Shown here one piece after another: positions 1 through 7,387 of a DNA stretch of 18,209 bases. Under the pieces are notes generated by a model. The model saw only the letters and a list, made by a program, of their open reading frames with translations. It searched no databases and was not told the origin of the DNA. The DNA is from Oscillospiraceae bacterium (GTDB lineage: Bacteria; Bacillota; Clostridia; Oscillospirales; Ruminococcaceae). Made by a program: the position numbers and the translations under genes. Every line of letters starts with the position of its first letter. The stretch's first letter is position 1. The stretch lies in the NCBI GenBank assembly GCA_016296485.1, contig JAEDJF010000023.1:1-18209 (forward strand), written 5' to 3'.

Positions 1-467
1 TTCGCTTCGTCAAGGTTATAGGTGATTTCGGAGGGAATGGTGGGCTCGCCTATGGACTGGCAGAGCTCCTTGAAAAGCTCACGGTCCTCCGCGCGCTCGA
101 TGCTCTCGCTGCTGGTGCCGAGGAGCTTTACGCCGCACTCTTTGAGCACGCCCTTTTTCTCGAGCTGCATTGCGAGGTTGAGACCCGTCTGTCCGCCGAT
201 GCCGGGAACGATTGCGTCGGGTCTTTCGTAGCGAAGAATTTTCGCGATATATTCAAGGGTAAGGGGCTCCATATATACCTTGTCCGCAATGAGGGTGTCG
301 GTCATAATGGTCGCCGGGTTGGAGTTGCAAAGCACGACCTTGTAGCCCTCCTCTTTAAGGGCAAGGCAAGCCTGGGTTCCGGCGTAGTCAAATTCAGCCG
401 CCTGGCCGATGACTATCGGACCGGAACCGATGATAAGAATTTTTTTGATGTCCGTTCTTTTTGGCAT
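1..467 (-). CDS. carB: Carbamoyl-phosphate synthase large subunit, N-terminal part (runs off left edge)
   Basis: Encodes the first 155 residues of the large subunit of carbamoyl-phosphate synthase, the ATP-using cytoplasmic enzyme that makes carbamoyl phosphate for pyrimidine and arginine synthesis. The translation opens MPKRTDIKKILIIGSGPIVI and continues with the family-typical GQAAEFDYAGTQAC, NSNPATIMTD and PGIGGQTGLN segments of the pre-ATP-grasp region of the carboxyphosphate half. The family is usually about 1,060-1,080 residues, so most of the gene lies outside the window. The ATG at 465-467 is preceded by an AAGGAG site. It starts 39 bp after the pyrC stop with no terminator between, so it is very likely the second gene of the pyr operon controlled by the attenuator upstream of pyrC. 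No carA (small subunit) lies immediately upstream, so that gene must be elsewhere. Confidence 0.95.
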   Translation of the reverse strand, partial: MPKRTDIKKILIIGSGPIVIGQAAEFDYAGTQACLALKEEGYKVVLCNSNPATIMTDTLIADKVYMEPLTLEYIAKILRYERPDAIVPGIGGQTGLNLAMQLEKKGVLKECGVKLLGTSSESIERAEDRELFKELCQSIGEPTIPSEITYNLDEA

Positions 468-506
468 TTGTTTTCGCTCTCCTTCGTTTTTTGAGAATAT
501 ATGAAA

Positions 507-1715
507 TTATTTATAAACGATTTGTCCGTCCTTGACGGTGAGGACGCATTTTCCGTAGAGCTCCCAGCCCTCGAAGGGGGTCGAGCGCCCTTTTGAAAGG
601 AATTTTTCCGGGTCAACGGTCTCCTTTGCGTTTAAATCCCAAACGGTGAAGTCGTTACCGAGGGGAATATTGAAGCGTTTCCTCGGGTTCAGCGCCAGCA
701 GCTCCACCAGCTTTTCAAGGGTTATTACCCCCTCTTTGACAAGGCGGGTATATAACACCGGGAACGCCGTTTCGAGCCCGACTATTCCGAAGGGGCTCTT
801 TTCAAGTCCCCGGGATTTTTCCTCGGCGGAGTGGGGCGCGTGGTCCGTCGCAATCATATCAATGGTGCCGTCCTTGATGCCCTCGATTAGCGCCGCCCGG
901 TCCTCTTTTCCCCGAAGCGGCGGGTTCATCTTGAACCGACCCTCTTCCAAAAGGTCGCTTTCGTCGAGGACGAGGTAGTGTGGCGCCGTTTCGCAGGTGA
1001 CGTTAACGCCCTCGGCTTTCGCCTTTCTTATGAGCTCGACGCTCTCCTTCGTGGAAATGTGGCAGACGTGGTAGGCGCAGCCCGTCTCCTTCGCAAGTCT
1101 GAGGTCGCGCTCAATCTGTCCCCATTCGCTCTCGGAGCAGATGCCCCGGTGACCGTGGGCTTTCGCGTATTCGCCGTCGTGTATGTAGCCGCCTTTGAGG
1201 AGTGAGTTCACCTCGCAGTGCGCCACTATCATTTTTCCGAGCGCCTTCGCCCGGAGCATCGCTTCGCGCATCATATCGTCGCTCTGGACTCCGCGTCCGT
1301 CGTCGGAAAAGGCTATCACTTCGCCAGCCATAGCCTCCATATCGGAGAGCTTTTCGCCCTTTTGCCCGACGGTTATGGCGCCGTAGGGGAAAACGCCGAT
1401 ATTGGCGTCCCGGCGGATTATCTCGGTCTGCGCCGCAAGGTGCTCGGCGCTGTCCGGAACGGGGTCAAGGTTCGGCATGGTGCAGACGGCGGTGTAGCCG
1501 CCGTGGGCGGCGGCGGCGCAGCCCGTTTTCACGCTCTCCTTATAAAAAAATCCCGGCTCGCGAAAATGAACGTGTACGTCGCAAAAACCGGGGAAAACAG
1601 CATATTCGGAAAAATCACGGACAGAAAAATCAGCTTCGGAGGGAAGCTCGAAAGAAAAGGGCTCGTCCCCGAAACCGGAGGTTATTTTGATGAGGTTGCT
1701 GATGTTTTCTGCCAT
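507..1715 (-). CDS. pyrC: Dihydroorotase
   Basis: Dihydroorotase converts N-carbamoyl-L-aspartate to dihydroorotate, the third step of de novo pyrimidine synthesis, in the cytoplasm. The 402-residue product has the class I signatures in order: metal-binding DVHVHFREPG (His48, His50), AFSDDGRG near 135-142, AHCE (His166), VCHIST (His219), FKMNPPLR (261-268) and IATDHAPHS (Asp291). All expected metal and substrate residues that can be recognised are present, so the enzyme looks active. The N-terminal segment before HVHF is slightly shorter than in many homologues. The ATG at 1713-1715 follows an AAAGGA site a few bases downstream of the attenuator T-run. It is the first gene of the operon, followed by carB, and is preceded by a near-consensus promoter and a PyrR-type leader. 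Confidence 0.96.
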   Translation of the reverse strand: MAENISNLIKITSGFGDEPFSFELPSEADFSVRDFSEYAVFPGFCDVHVHFREPGFFYKESVKTGCAAAAHGGYTAVCTMPNLDPVPDSAEHLAAQTEIIRRDANIGVFPYGAITVGQKGEKLSDMEAMAGEVIAFSDDGRGVQSDDMMREAMLRAKALGKMIVAHCEVNSLLKGGYIHDGEYAKAHGHRGICSESEWGQIERDLRLAKETGCAYHVCHISTKESVELIRKAKAEGVNVTCETAPHYLVLDESDLLEEGRFKMNPPLRGKEDRAALIEGIKDGTIDMIATDHAPHSAEEKSRGLEKSPFGIVGLETAFPVLYTRLVKEGVITLEKLVELLALNPRKRFNIPLGNDFTVWDLNAKETVDPEKFLSKGRSTPFEGWELYGKCVLTVKDGQIVYK

Positions 1716-1732
1716 TTTTCAAAATTCCTTTC

Positions 1733-1769
1733 AAAAAAATAAAAATCCTGCCGAACTTTCGACAGGATT
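1733..1769 (-). terminator. Attenuator terminator in the pyr leader
   Basis: Intrinsic terminator hairpin just before the pyrC ribosome site, read on the minus strand. The arms AATCCTGTCGA and TCGGCAGGATT (one G-U pair) close a short AAGT loop and are followed by a long T-rich run. It sits between the promoter and the first gene, so it can only act as an attenuator. Its 5' arm (1759-1770) is also complementary to 1825-1836 upstream, giving the competing antiterminator. Confidence 0.88.
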
Positions 1770-1825
1770 GACTTGCACAAAAAGCGCCGCAGCAAAGCCC
1801 GCCGCACCGCAATAAATATTTATCC

Positions 1826-1861
1826 AATCTTGCCGATCTCTCTGTATCGCCTTTAAAGATT
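1826..1861 (-). promoter_or_regulatory. PyrR-type RNA binding loop (anti-antiterminator)
   Basis: On the minus strand a perfect 6-bp lower stem AATCTT/AAGATT encloses a purine-rich internal loop and an upper stem GAT/ATC capped by ACAGAGAG. The pattern CTTTAA, then CAGAGAG in the loop, then GGCAAG matches the known PyrR binding loop of Bacillus-type pyr operons (established family knowledge). When PyrR with UMP binds, this loop should form and free the terminator. Without PyrR, its 3' strand can pair with the terminator 5' arm (11 of 12 positions). The assignment rests on pattern and pairing only; pyrR itself is not in the window. Confidence 0.82.
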
Positions 1862-1876
1862 TATTTTACTTAACAA

Positions 1877-1905
1877 ATAATATCATACGCTTTTTATTTT
1901 GTCAA
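1877..1905 (-). promoter_or_regulatory. Sigma-A-type promoter of the pyr operon
   Basis: Read on the minus strand: a consensus -35 TTGACA (1900-1905), a 17-bp spacer and a -10 TATTAT (1877-1882). Transcription would start near 1870, giving a leader of about 155 nt that contains the PyrR loop and the attenuator. Confidence 0.88.
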
Positions 1906-1928
1906 TGAAAAAAAGCCCGGGAAAAACT

Positions 1929-1965
1929 AAAAAAATATAAAAGGGCGGAAAATTCCGCCCTTTTC
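1929..1965 (-). terminator. Terminator of the ECF S-component gene
   Basis: Two bases after the stop codon, a hairpin with arms AAGGGCGGAA/TTCCGCCCTT (1941-1962) is followed on the minus strand by TTTTATATTTTTTT. It separates this gene from the pyr promoter downstream. Confidence 0.85.
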
Positions 1966-1966
1966 G

Positions 1967-2533
1967 CTACGCTGTTTCAACTTCTTTTTTTGCCGCTTTT
2001 TTGAACCTTACGAGCCCGGTGCGGTCAAGGGCGACCATAATCGCCGGAATGAACACGAGCTGAAGGATGATTCCGGGAATTGCGTTGAGAAACGCCCCGG
2101 CGATGAACATTTGGAAGGTGAAGGCGCTCCCGGAAAGACCGAGCAAAACAACCTGGGCGGCGCCCCAGACGAGCCGCCCCGCCACCATTGCCGCGAGCAT
2201 CGAACGGTAGAGGGAGACGATGCACTGCCACTTGGAGCGGTTATAGAGAAAGCCGGCGACAAAGCCGTAGGTCGCAAGCTCGAAAGCCATCGCGATAGCC
2301 GCCGGGTACATCACGGGCATCGAGAAAATCATCGAGCGGAGAAGCGGAGTTACAAACCCCACCGCGAGACCGTAGGGCCAGCCGCAGATGAGCCCGCAAA
2401 GGAAAACCGGAAGATGCATCGGGAGCATCATTTTTCCGATTTGGGGAATTTGACCGGTGAAGAACGGGAGCACGAGCCCAACGGCGATGAACATCGCCGA
2501 AAGGACGAGTTTTTTTAAAGCGTCGTGTTTCAA
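1967..2533 (-). CDS. ECF transporter S component (substrate-binding membrane protein)
   Basis: A 188-residue integral membrane protein with about six hydrophobic segments and a basic C-terminus (RFKKAAKKE). The N-terminal KKLVLSAMFIAVGLVLPF segment and the LPMHLPVFLCGLICGWPYG and FVTPLLRSM segments are typical of S components of energy-coupling factor vitamin importers. These capture a substrate and work with a shared EcfT/EcfA module encoded elsewhere. No vitamin riboswitch is seen in the short leader, and the neighbours (a phosphatase and the pyr genes) do not reveal the substrate, so I leave it unassigned. The start is TTG (2531-2533), fixed by an AGGAGG seven bases upstream; no better in-frame ATG fits. 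It is a single-gene unit with its own promoter and terminator. Confidence 0.82.
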   Translation of the reverse strand: MKHDALKKLVLSAMFIAVGLVLPFFTGQIPQIGKMMLPMHLPVFLCGLICGWPYGLAVGFVTPLLRSMIFSMPVMYPAAIAMAFELATYGFVAGFLYNRSKWQCIVSLYRSMLAAMVAGRLVWGAAQVVLLGLSGSAFTFQMFIAGAFLNAIPGIILQLVFIPAIMVALDRTGLVRFKKAAKKEVETA

Positions 2534-2566
2534 AATTGACCCTCCTAAGCTTTTATGAATGTTTTA

Positions 2567-2575
2567 ATTTTACCA
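2567..2575 (-). promoter_or_regulatory. Extended -10 promoter candidate for the ECF S component
   Basis: On the minus strand TGG-TAAAAT forms an extended -10 element 33 bp before the start codon. A perfect TTGACA at 2580-2585 is only 7 bp upstream of it and so cannot be its -35; no good -35 is seen at the proper distance. Confidence 0.45.
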
Positions 2576-2604
2576 TATCTGTCAAGAGGGAGCACCGCTT
2601 TTGT

Positions 2605-2640
2605 GAAAATAAAAAATGAGCACGGAGTTTCCGTGCTCAA
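2605..2640 (-). terminator. Terminator of the PAP2 phosphatase gene
   Basis: Hairpin TTGAGCACGGA/TCCGTGCTCA (2617-2640) with a three-base loop, followed on the minus strand by a TTTTTTATTTTC run, directly after the phosphatase stop codon. Confidence 0.88.
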
Positions 2641-2645
2641 AATTT

Positions 2646-3488
2646 TTAAAGATGAAGTTTCTTGAAAACCGCCGGGCAGACGGCAACCGCCGTCAGCGGG
2701 ACGCAGAAATAGCGGATAAACGCAATAAGGTTTCCCGCCGGGAGAAGGAGTTTCATGGAGCCGTAAACGGCTATGACGATTACGAGCCCGAGACAGAAGC
2801 GGAGAGCCTTTGCCTTAAAGCTGCCCTCAACGTCGAAATTTATGAATTTCGTCTCGATATATGCGCCGACGGCAAGCCCGATTCCGAAGCCGAAGCTCTT
2901 CCAGAAATCCGCGATGTTCCCGGTCATAAAGCAGAAGGGCGCGAAAAGAAGGGAGCTTATTAAGAAAAGAAGGAATTTGTGGTTCGCGAAGCGGCGGTAA
3001 AAAAGCCAGAGAATCAATGGAAGGCAGATTCCGATGACGTAGGAGACGCCCACGTCCATGGGCCAGTGTACCCCGAGATAGAGCCGGGAAATTCCGACGA
3101 GCAGGGGAAGAATTATGGCGATAGCCCAAAAGCGCTTGCGGTTCACAGCCCTCGCGATGGCGGTAAAGGTGTTGGCGGCTGCCTGGGTGTGTCCGCTGGG
3201 GAAGGAGTAGCCGGTGGCGGTCTGCGCCCGAAGGGTTCGGACGCCCTCCCAGCCGATGGGGCGCTCAACTTTAAAAATACCTTTGATTGAGTTGACGGCA
3301 AGGTTGCCCATGGCGGCGCACCAGCAGAGCCAGTAGCCCATCTCCTTGTTTATGCACCAGAAGATGAGGGCGACAATGGGGATGAGGAAAAGCTCCTCGC
3401 CGAACATTGTAATTATCTGAAAAATTACGTCAAGAGCGGGGCTCGCGACGGACTGGATACTTTTTATGATTTCAACCTGAAATTCCAT
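2646..3488 (-). CDS. PAP2-family membrane phosphatase
   Basis: A 280-residue multi-pass membrane protein with all three motifs of the type 2 phosphatidic acid phosphatase superfamily: K-x6-RP at Lys69-Pro77 (KGIFKVERP), PSGH at 97-100, and SR-x5-H-x3-D at Ser134-Asp145 (SRLYLGVHWPMD). His100 and His141 are the expected catalytic histidines, so the protein should be active. Members dephosphorylate lipid phosphates such as undecaprenyl pyrophosphate or phosphatidylglycerol phosphate at the outer face of the membrane. The true substrate cannot be told from sequence. The ATG at 3486-3488 follows a GAGGTGAG site. The gene stands alone between two terminators. Confidence 0.9.
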   Translation of the reverse strand: MEFQVEIIKSIQSVASPALDVIFQIITMFGEELFLIPIVALIFWCINKEMGYWLCWCAAMGNLAVNSIKGIFKVERPIGWEGVRTLRAQTATGYSFPSGHTQAAANTFTAIARAVNRKRFWAIAIILPLLVGISRLYLGVHWPMDVGVSYVIGICLPLILWLFYRRFANHKFLLFLISSLLFAPFCFMTGNIADFWKSFGFGIGLAVGAYIETKFINFDVEGSFKAKALRFCLGLVIVIAVYGSMKLLLPAGNLIAFIRYFCVPLTAVAVCPAVFKKLHL

Positions 3489-3506
3489 TTTCTCACCTCA
3501 CTTTCA

Positions 3507-3515
3507 AATATAACA
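3507..3515 (-). promoter_or_regulatory. Extended -10 promoter candidate for the PAP2 gene
   Basis: On the minus strand TGT-TATATT forms an extended -10 element 18 bp before the start codon; the -35 region is weak. Confidence 0.4.
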
Positions 3516-3584
3516 TAAAAATTCGGAACTTAAAAGATGAAATTTGAAATCCCGGGAAATATTTTTTGGAATTTCAAAGAACGC

Positions 3585-3616
3585 AAAAAAAGCGCGCCCG
3601 CGGGGGGCGCGCTTTT
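3585..3616 (-). terminator. Terminator of the amidohydrolase gene
   Basis: Hairpin arms AAAGCGCGCC/GGCGCGCTTT with a C/G-rich loop, followed on the minus strand by a T run, immediately after the amidohydrolase stop. Confidence 0.88.
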
Positions 3617-3619
3617 TGT

Positions 3620-5173
3620 TCAGCGGGAAAAGATTCCGTTTAAAATATGCCCGACGGGACCGCCGCCGACCTTTTTATAGGGCTCGCCCTTAAGGAAAAG
3701 CTGCTCGACCTTTAAGCGGCAGAGCTCCGGGGTCGGAACGTCGAAGGGATTTTCGGAGAGAATCGCCATATCGGCGATTTTTCCGGCTTCAAGGCTGCCG
3801 CGCTCCTTTTCGTCAAAGGACTGGTAATAGCCGTTATAGGTGCACATGCGAAGCGCCTCGGCAACGGAAAGGGACTGTTCGTTCTCGCTGTGGTTGCAGG
3901 CTTTGTAGATCCACTGTATGGGGTCCGGGTCGGTACAGGGGCCGTCGGAGCCGGAGCTCATAATAATACCCATATCCTTTATCTTCCGAAGCGGGTTGAG
4001 CTTGGCGCTTCGTTCCCCGAGAATGCTCTCAAGGTACTCGTCCGGCTCCTGGGGCCAGTTTATGAACGCGCTTTGCATAGCAAGCATAATGTGATAATCC
4101 CGGCAGATTTTGAGCCCCTCCTCCGTCGGGAGGCAGGCGTGAATAATGGTGTGGCGGTGGTCCTCCCAGGGAAAGTCGTCAAGGGCGGCTTTAAGGGCTT
4201 CGGTAGCCTGTTTAAAAGCGGCGTCGCCGATGGCGTGCATCTCAATCTGGAGCCCTGCGCGGTTGGCTTTTTTGCAAAATTCCGTAACTCTCTCGTCGGA
4301 GTAGTACAGAATGCCCCGGTCGTCCGTGCCGGAATAGGGCGCGAGCATCGCTGCGTCCCTTGAGCCGAAACAGCCGTCGAGGGCTGTTTCAAAACAGCCG
4401 CCGATTCTCGGGAGCTTGCGCTTAAGCGCCTTTCTTACGTCAAGGGACTGGATAAAGACCCGAAACTGCATTCCGTTTTTGAGCCCCGCGCCGAACCAGC
4501 GCTCCATATCCACGTCCAGATCCATCGGGAAGCCGACGCCGCTCACCGTATGTATCATTCCGATTCCCTTTTCCGCCATATAGTCGGCGGCTCTTTGCAT
4601 ATTTTCCACGAGTTTGAGAATCGGAATTGAGTTAGTCACATAGTCGGAAACGGCGAAAAACGCCTCCTGGTTCATTTCGCCCGAGTCCTCGTGGTAGCCC
4701 CGAAGGTGCTCGACTTTCTTTCTGACCCTTTCAAGGAGCTTTGTGTTGATGACGCAGGCGTGACCGTCGTATTTTACCATAAAGAAGGGCTTGTCGGGGC
4801 AGACCTCGTCCAGTTCGCTCCTTGAAATGAGCCTTCCGTCGGCGACGGAATAGGGAGAAGCGCCGAAAGCCAGAATCATCTTGTCCTTTGAGCGGGGGAC
4901 GAAATCCTTAATCATCTTGAGGATTTCGCCGTTGCTGCGGGCGTTCATCACGTTGAGCCCGGAGTGGAAGGTGGCGTAGCTCGCGAAATGGATATGGGTG
5001 TCCGCAAAGGAGGGGATAAGCGCCCGGCTTCCAAGCTCGACGGTTTCAAAATCCTTGTATTCCTCCGGGAGCTCGTCCCCGACGAAAAGGATTTTTCCGC
5101 CGTCCTCCGCAAGATAATTTGCGACGGTATTTTTTTCGTCGCAGGTGATAACGGTACCCTTATAAACTTTCAT
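3620..5173 (-). CDS. YtcJ-type amidohydrolase (amidohydrolase_3 family), substrate unknown
   Basis: A 517-residue cytoplasmic metal-dependent hydrolase of the amidohydrolase superfamily. It begins with the small N-terminal beta domain (MKVYKGTVITCDE), then the metal-binding ADTHIHFAS near residue 58, the family-typical KYDGHACVIN, the metal-ligand segments EMHAIGDAA and TIIHACLPTEE, and SSGSDGPCTDPDPIQW with the catalytic Asp. It ends with the usual EKERGSLEAGKIADMAILSENPF segment of the C-terminal beta domain. The length is normal for YtcJ-like proteins. Family members hydrolyse amide or ester bonds of varied small molecules, and nothing nearby identifies the substrate. The ATG at 5171-5173 has only a weak GGTGA ribosome site. 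It is a single-gene unit with its own promoter and terminator. Confidence 0.88.
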   Translation of the reverse strand: MKVYKGTVITCDEKNTVANYLAEDGGKILFVGDELPEEYKDFETVELGSRALIPSFADTHIHFASYATFHSGLNVMNARSNGEILKMIKDFVPRSKDKMILAFGASPYSVADGRLISRSELDEVCPDKPFFMVKYDGHACVINTKLLERVRKKVEHLRGYHEDSGEMNQEAFFAVSDYVTNSIPILKLVENMQRAADYMAEKGIGMIHTVSGVGFPMDLDVDMERWFGAGLKNGMQFRVFIQSLDVRKALKRKLPRIGGCFETALDGCFGSRDAAMLAPYSGTDDRGILYYSDERVTEFCKKANRAGLQIEMHAIGDAAFKQATEALKAALDDFPWEDHRHTIIHACLPTEEGLKICRDYHIMLAMQSAFINWPQEPDEYLESILGERSAKLNPLRKIKDMGIIMSSGSDGPCTDPDPIQWIYKACNHSENEQSLSVAEALRMCTYNGYYQSFDEKERGSLEAGKIADMAILSENPFDVPTPELCRLKVEQLFLKGEPYKKVGGGPVGHILNGIFSR

Positions 5174-5180
5174 AAATTAA

Positions 5181-5255
5181 TCACCGCCGTATCGTTTTAT
5201 AATCGGCGCCCTGCGCCGCCTTTAACTTCAATATACCACAAATTCCCGGCGGTGA
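5181..5255. repeat. 9-bp perfect inverted repeat flanking the amidohydrolase promoter
   Basis: TCACCGCCG at 5181-5189 and CGGCGGTGA at 5247-5255 are perfect inverted copies 57 bp apart. One overlaps the -35 region, the other the ribosome site of the amidohydrolase gene. This could be a pair of repressor sites or chance. Confidence 0.4.
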
Positions 5256-5258
5256 AAA
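5230..5258 (-). promoter_or_regulatory. Promoter candidate of the amidohydrolase gene
   Basis: On the minus strand an extended -10, TGG-TATATT (5230-5238), with a weak -35 TTTTCA at a 17-bp spacing. The leader before the ATG is about 50 nt and contains a small GGCGC-AGG-GCGCC hairpin. Confidence 0.55.
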
Positions 5259-5294
5259 GCCGAAAAGCCGGGAAATTTTGTTTTCGGTGAGCGC

Positions 5295-5321
5295 AAAAAA
5301 AGGGAGCGCCGGGGCGCTCCC
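5295..5321 (-). terminator. Terminator of the AI-2E permease/deoB/lipoprotein unit
   Basis: Hairpin GGGAGCGCC/GGCGCTCCC, then a TTTTTTT run on the minus strand, about 14 bp after the lipoprotein stop. Confidence 0.88.
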
Positions 5322-5335
5322 ATGTTTTTTCGGTT

Positions 5336-6154
5336 TTAAGCGGCTATGCCGTAAAGGGTGTAGGGCTCGGCGGATTTTTGCCTTACCTCGGCGGCGCCGG
5401 CGGATTTGTTGGTAACAACGGGGTTTCCGTAATACTCAACCTCGCCCGCCCCGGCGATTTCAACTCCGAGGGTGTCCGTGACGGAGATGTCCGCCTCTCC
5501 GGCTCCGGAAATTTCGATGACAGCGTCCTTACAAAGGAGCTCCTTGCCGTCCAGCTCTCCGGCTCCCGCGATGCTCAAAGAGAAGCTTTCGGAGACGCCG
5601 GAAATATCGACCTCCGCCGCGCCCTTTACGTCGATGGCGACGGACTTTGCGTTAAGCCCGAAAACCTTTGCGTCAACGGCGCCGGAAACGTCGAGGGAAA
5701 GCTCGTTTATGTTCGCGGCGTCAACGGAAAGGGGAATTCCGCCCTCGACTTTGACGGCGTTAAAATTGGCGTAAACCTTGAGCACGAACTTCTTCGCGGT
5801 GAATGCCCTCTGTTTGTCGACGGAAATTTTTATTTCGCCGTCGCTGAATTTGACGGCGAAGCCGTAATCGTCAAGCTCCCGGCTGTAGGTCGCTTCGACC
5901 CGGGGATTTTCGGAGTAGAGTATCTTTATTTCGATACCGTCGTCCTCTCCGGCGAAGGAAATATTGTCAAAAACAATGGTTTTAAACTCGGTGCTTTCCG
6001 GCTGGGTGAGGGCTATGGTCTTGTAGTCCTCGCTGAGGGTTATGGGCATCACGTTGCCTTTAATCTTGTTTATTCCCTCAACGACAAAAGAACAGCCGGA
6101 GAGCAAAATTCCGCATAAAATCGCGGTTATTGTGAGCGTTACGACTCTTTTCAT
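5336..6154 (-). CDS. GIN-domain (DUF2807) lipoprotein
   Basis: A secreted lipoprotein of 272 residues. The signal peptide has basic MKR, a hydrophobic run and the lipobox LLSGC, with Cys21 as the probable lipidated residue. The mature part carries repeated short beta turns: SGAVDAKV, KGAAEVDI, AGAGELDG, SGAGEADI, AGAGEVEYYG and AGAAEVRQ. These are the hallmark of the head-GIN/DUF2807 beta-solenoid. Its role in Bacillota is unknown; surface attachment or envelope function is a guess. I start at ATG 6152-6154, seven bases after AGGAG, rather than at the adjoining TTG one codon upstream, which is too close to the site. It follows deoB by 54 bp with no terminator between, so it is probably the last gene of that transcript. 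Confidence 0.8.
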   Translation of the reverse strand: MKRVVTLTITAILCGILLSGCSFVVEGINKIKGNVMPITLSEDYKTIALTQPESTEFKTIVFDNISFAGEDDGIEIKILYSENPRVEATYSRELDDYGFAVKFSDGEIKISVDKQRAFTAKKFVLKVYANFNAVKVEGGIPLSVDAANINELSLDVSGAVDAKVFGLNAKSVAIDVKGAAEVDISGVSESFSLSIAGAGELDGKELLCKDAVIEISGAGEADISVTDTLGVEIAGAGEVEYYGNPVVTNKSAGAAEVRQKSAEPYTLYGIAA

Positions 6155-6208
6155 CAATCTTCTCCTTTAAAATTTATATAATTTTTAGTATAATATTTTA
6201 AATTGTTT

Positions 6209-7387
6209 TTAGGCTTCAATCTCGCCGAGAAAGCTCTCTCCGGCGGTTTTGTCAAGGTCGAGCCCGAACATTTCGAGGATGGTCTTGCTCTGGTCAGCGT
6301 AGGTTTTCCGGGTCCCGAGGTTTACCCCCGGGCGGACGGCTTTGCCGTAGGCAAGGAAGGGAATGTACTCCCTCGAATGGTCGGTGGAGGGGGTGGAGGG
6401 GTCGCAGCCGTGGTCGGCGGTTATCATAAGAACGTCCTCCGGCTCCATCTTTTCCATAAAGCCCCCGAGCCAATGGTCAAACTCCGAAAGGGCCCGGGCG
6501 TAGCCCGGGGCGTCGTTTCGGTGGCCGTAGACCATATCGAAGTCCACGAGGTTCACGAAGCAAAGCCCGGTGAAATCCTTTCCCTGAAGCTCCGAGGTGC
6601 GCTCCATTCCGACGTTGTTGGGACCGGTGCGGTAGGTTTCCGAAACGCCCTTGCCCGCGAAAATGTCGTAAATTTTGCCGACGCCGATGGTTGAAAGCCC
6701 GCTTTTCATCATAAGGTCAAGGGCGGTGTCCCTCGGCGGGACGAGGGAAAAATCGTGCCGTCCGGCGGTGCGGTAAAAGTCCGGGTACTCGCCTTTAAAG
6801 GGTCTTGCGATGACCCGCCCGACGGCGTGCTCGCCTTTAAGAATCGTCCGGGCTTTTTCGCAAAGCTCGTAGAGCTTCTCAAGAGGAATCACGTCCTCGT
6901 GGGCGGCAATCTGGAAAACGCTGTCCGCAGAGGTATAGACTATGGGCTTTCCGGTGGCAATGTGCTCCCTGCCGTAGTCCATAATGAGCTTCGTGCCGCT
7001 GTAAGGCTTGTTGCAGAGAACCTCGAGCCCCGTTGCTTCGGTGAAGGCGTCGATTACCTCCTTCGGGAAGCCGTTCGGATAGGTCGGAAACGGAGTTTCC
7101 GACACGAGCCCCGCCAGCTCCCAGTGCCCGGTGGTGGTGTCCTTGCCCATGCTTTGTTCGCCCATGCGCCCAAAGGCGCCCAGGGGCGCCGCCGCTTTTT
7201 CGATACAGGAAACGCCCTCGATATTTCCAAGCCCGAGGCTTATCATATTGGGAACATTAAGCTCCCCGGTGGCGGCGCAGGCAGCGAGGGTGTTGCTCCC
7301 CTCGTCGCCGAAAAGCCCCGCGTCAGGAAGCTCGCCGACTCCGAAGGAGTCGAGCACTATCCAAAAAACTCTCTTTATCTTTTTCAA
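6209..7387 (-). CDS. deoB: Phosphopentomutase
   Basis: Interconverts ribose-1-phosphate (or deoxyribose-1-phosphate) and the 5-phosphate in nucleoside salvage, in the cytoplasm. The 392-residue product matches DeoB end to end and keeps the two-Mn alkaline-phosphatase-type site: Asp13 (VLDSFG), the phosphorylated Thr85 in GKDTTTGHWE, Asp284 and His289 (VDFDMVYGHRND), Asp325 and His326 (TADHG) and His337 (TDHSRE). The start is TTG at 7385-7387, overlapping the stop of the upstream permease gene in a TTGA; an AGGAG lies nine bases upstream. The next in-frame Met lies well inside the conserved region, so TTG must be right. Translational coupling to the permease is likely. Confidence 0.95.
   Translation of the reverse strand: MKKIKRVFWIVLDSFGVGELPDAGLFGDEGSNTLAACAATGELNVPNMISLGLGNIEGVSCIEKAAAPLGAFGRMGEQSMGKDTTTGHWELAGLVSETPFPTYPNGFPKEVIDAFTEATGLEVLCNKPYSGTKLIMDYGREHIATGKPIVYTSADSVFQIAAHEDVIPLEKLYELCEKARTILKGEHAVGRVIARPFKGEYPDFYRTAGRHDFSLVPPRDTALDLMMKSGLSTIGVGKIYDIFAGKGVSETYRTGPNNVGMERTSELQGKDFTGLCFVNLVDFDMVYGHRNDAPGYARALSEFDHWLGGFMEKMEPEDVLMITADHGCDPSTPSTDHSREYIPFLAYGKAVRPGVNLGTRKTYADQSKTILEMFGLDLDKTAGESFLGEIEA

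Noticed and set aside
1630..1827. Possible leader peptide ORF (minus strand) in the pyr leader
   Set aside because: It starts with TTG without a ribosome site, overlaps the attenuator and runs into pyrC in another frame. The PyrR-type pairing explains the leader better.
2567..2585. TTGACA at 2580-2585 as -35 box for the ECF S-component gene
   Set aside because: The only good -10 (TAAAAT) is 7 bp away, and no -10 is found at 16-18 bp, so the match is probably chance.
5378..6118. 246-codon plus-strand ORF antisense to the GIN lipoprotein
   Set aside because: The minus-strand product has a lipobox and repeated GIN turns. The Gly-rich antisense protein simply reflects their complement.
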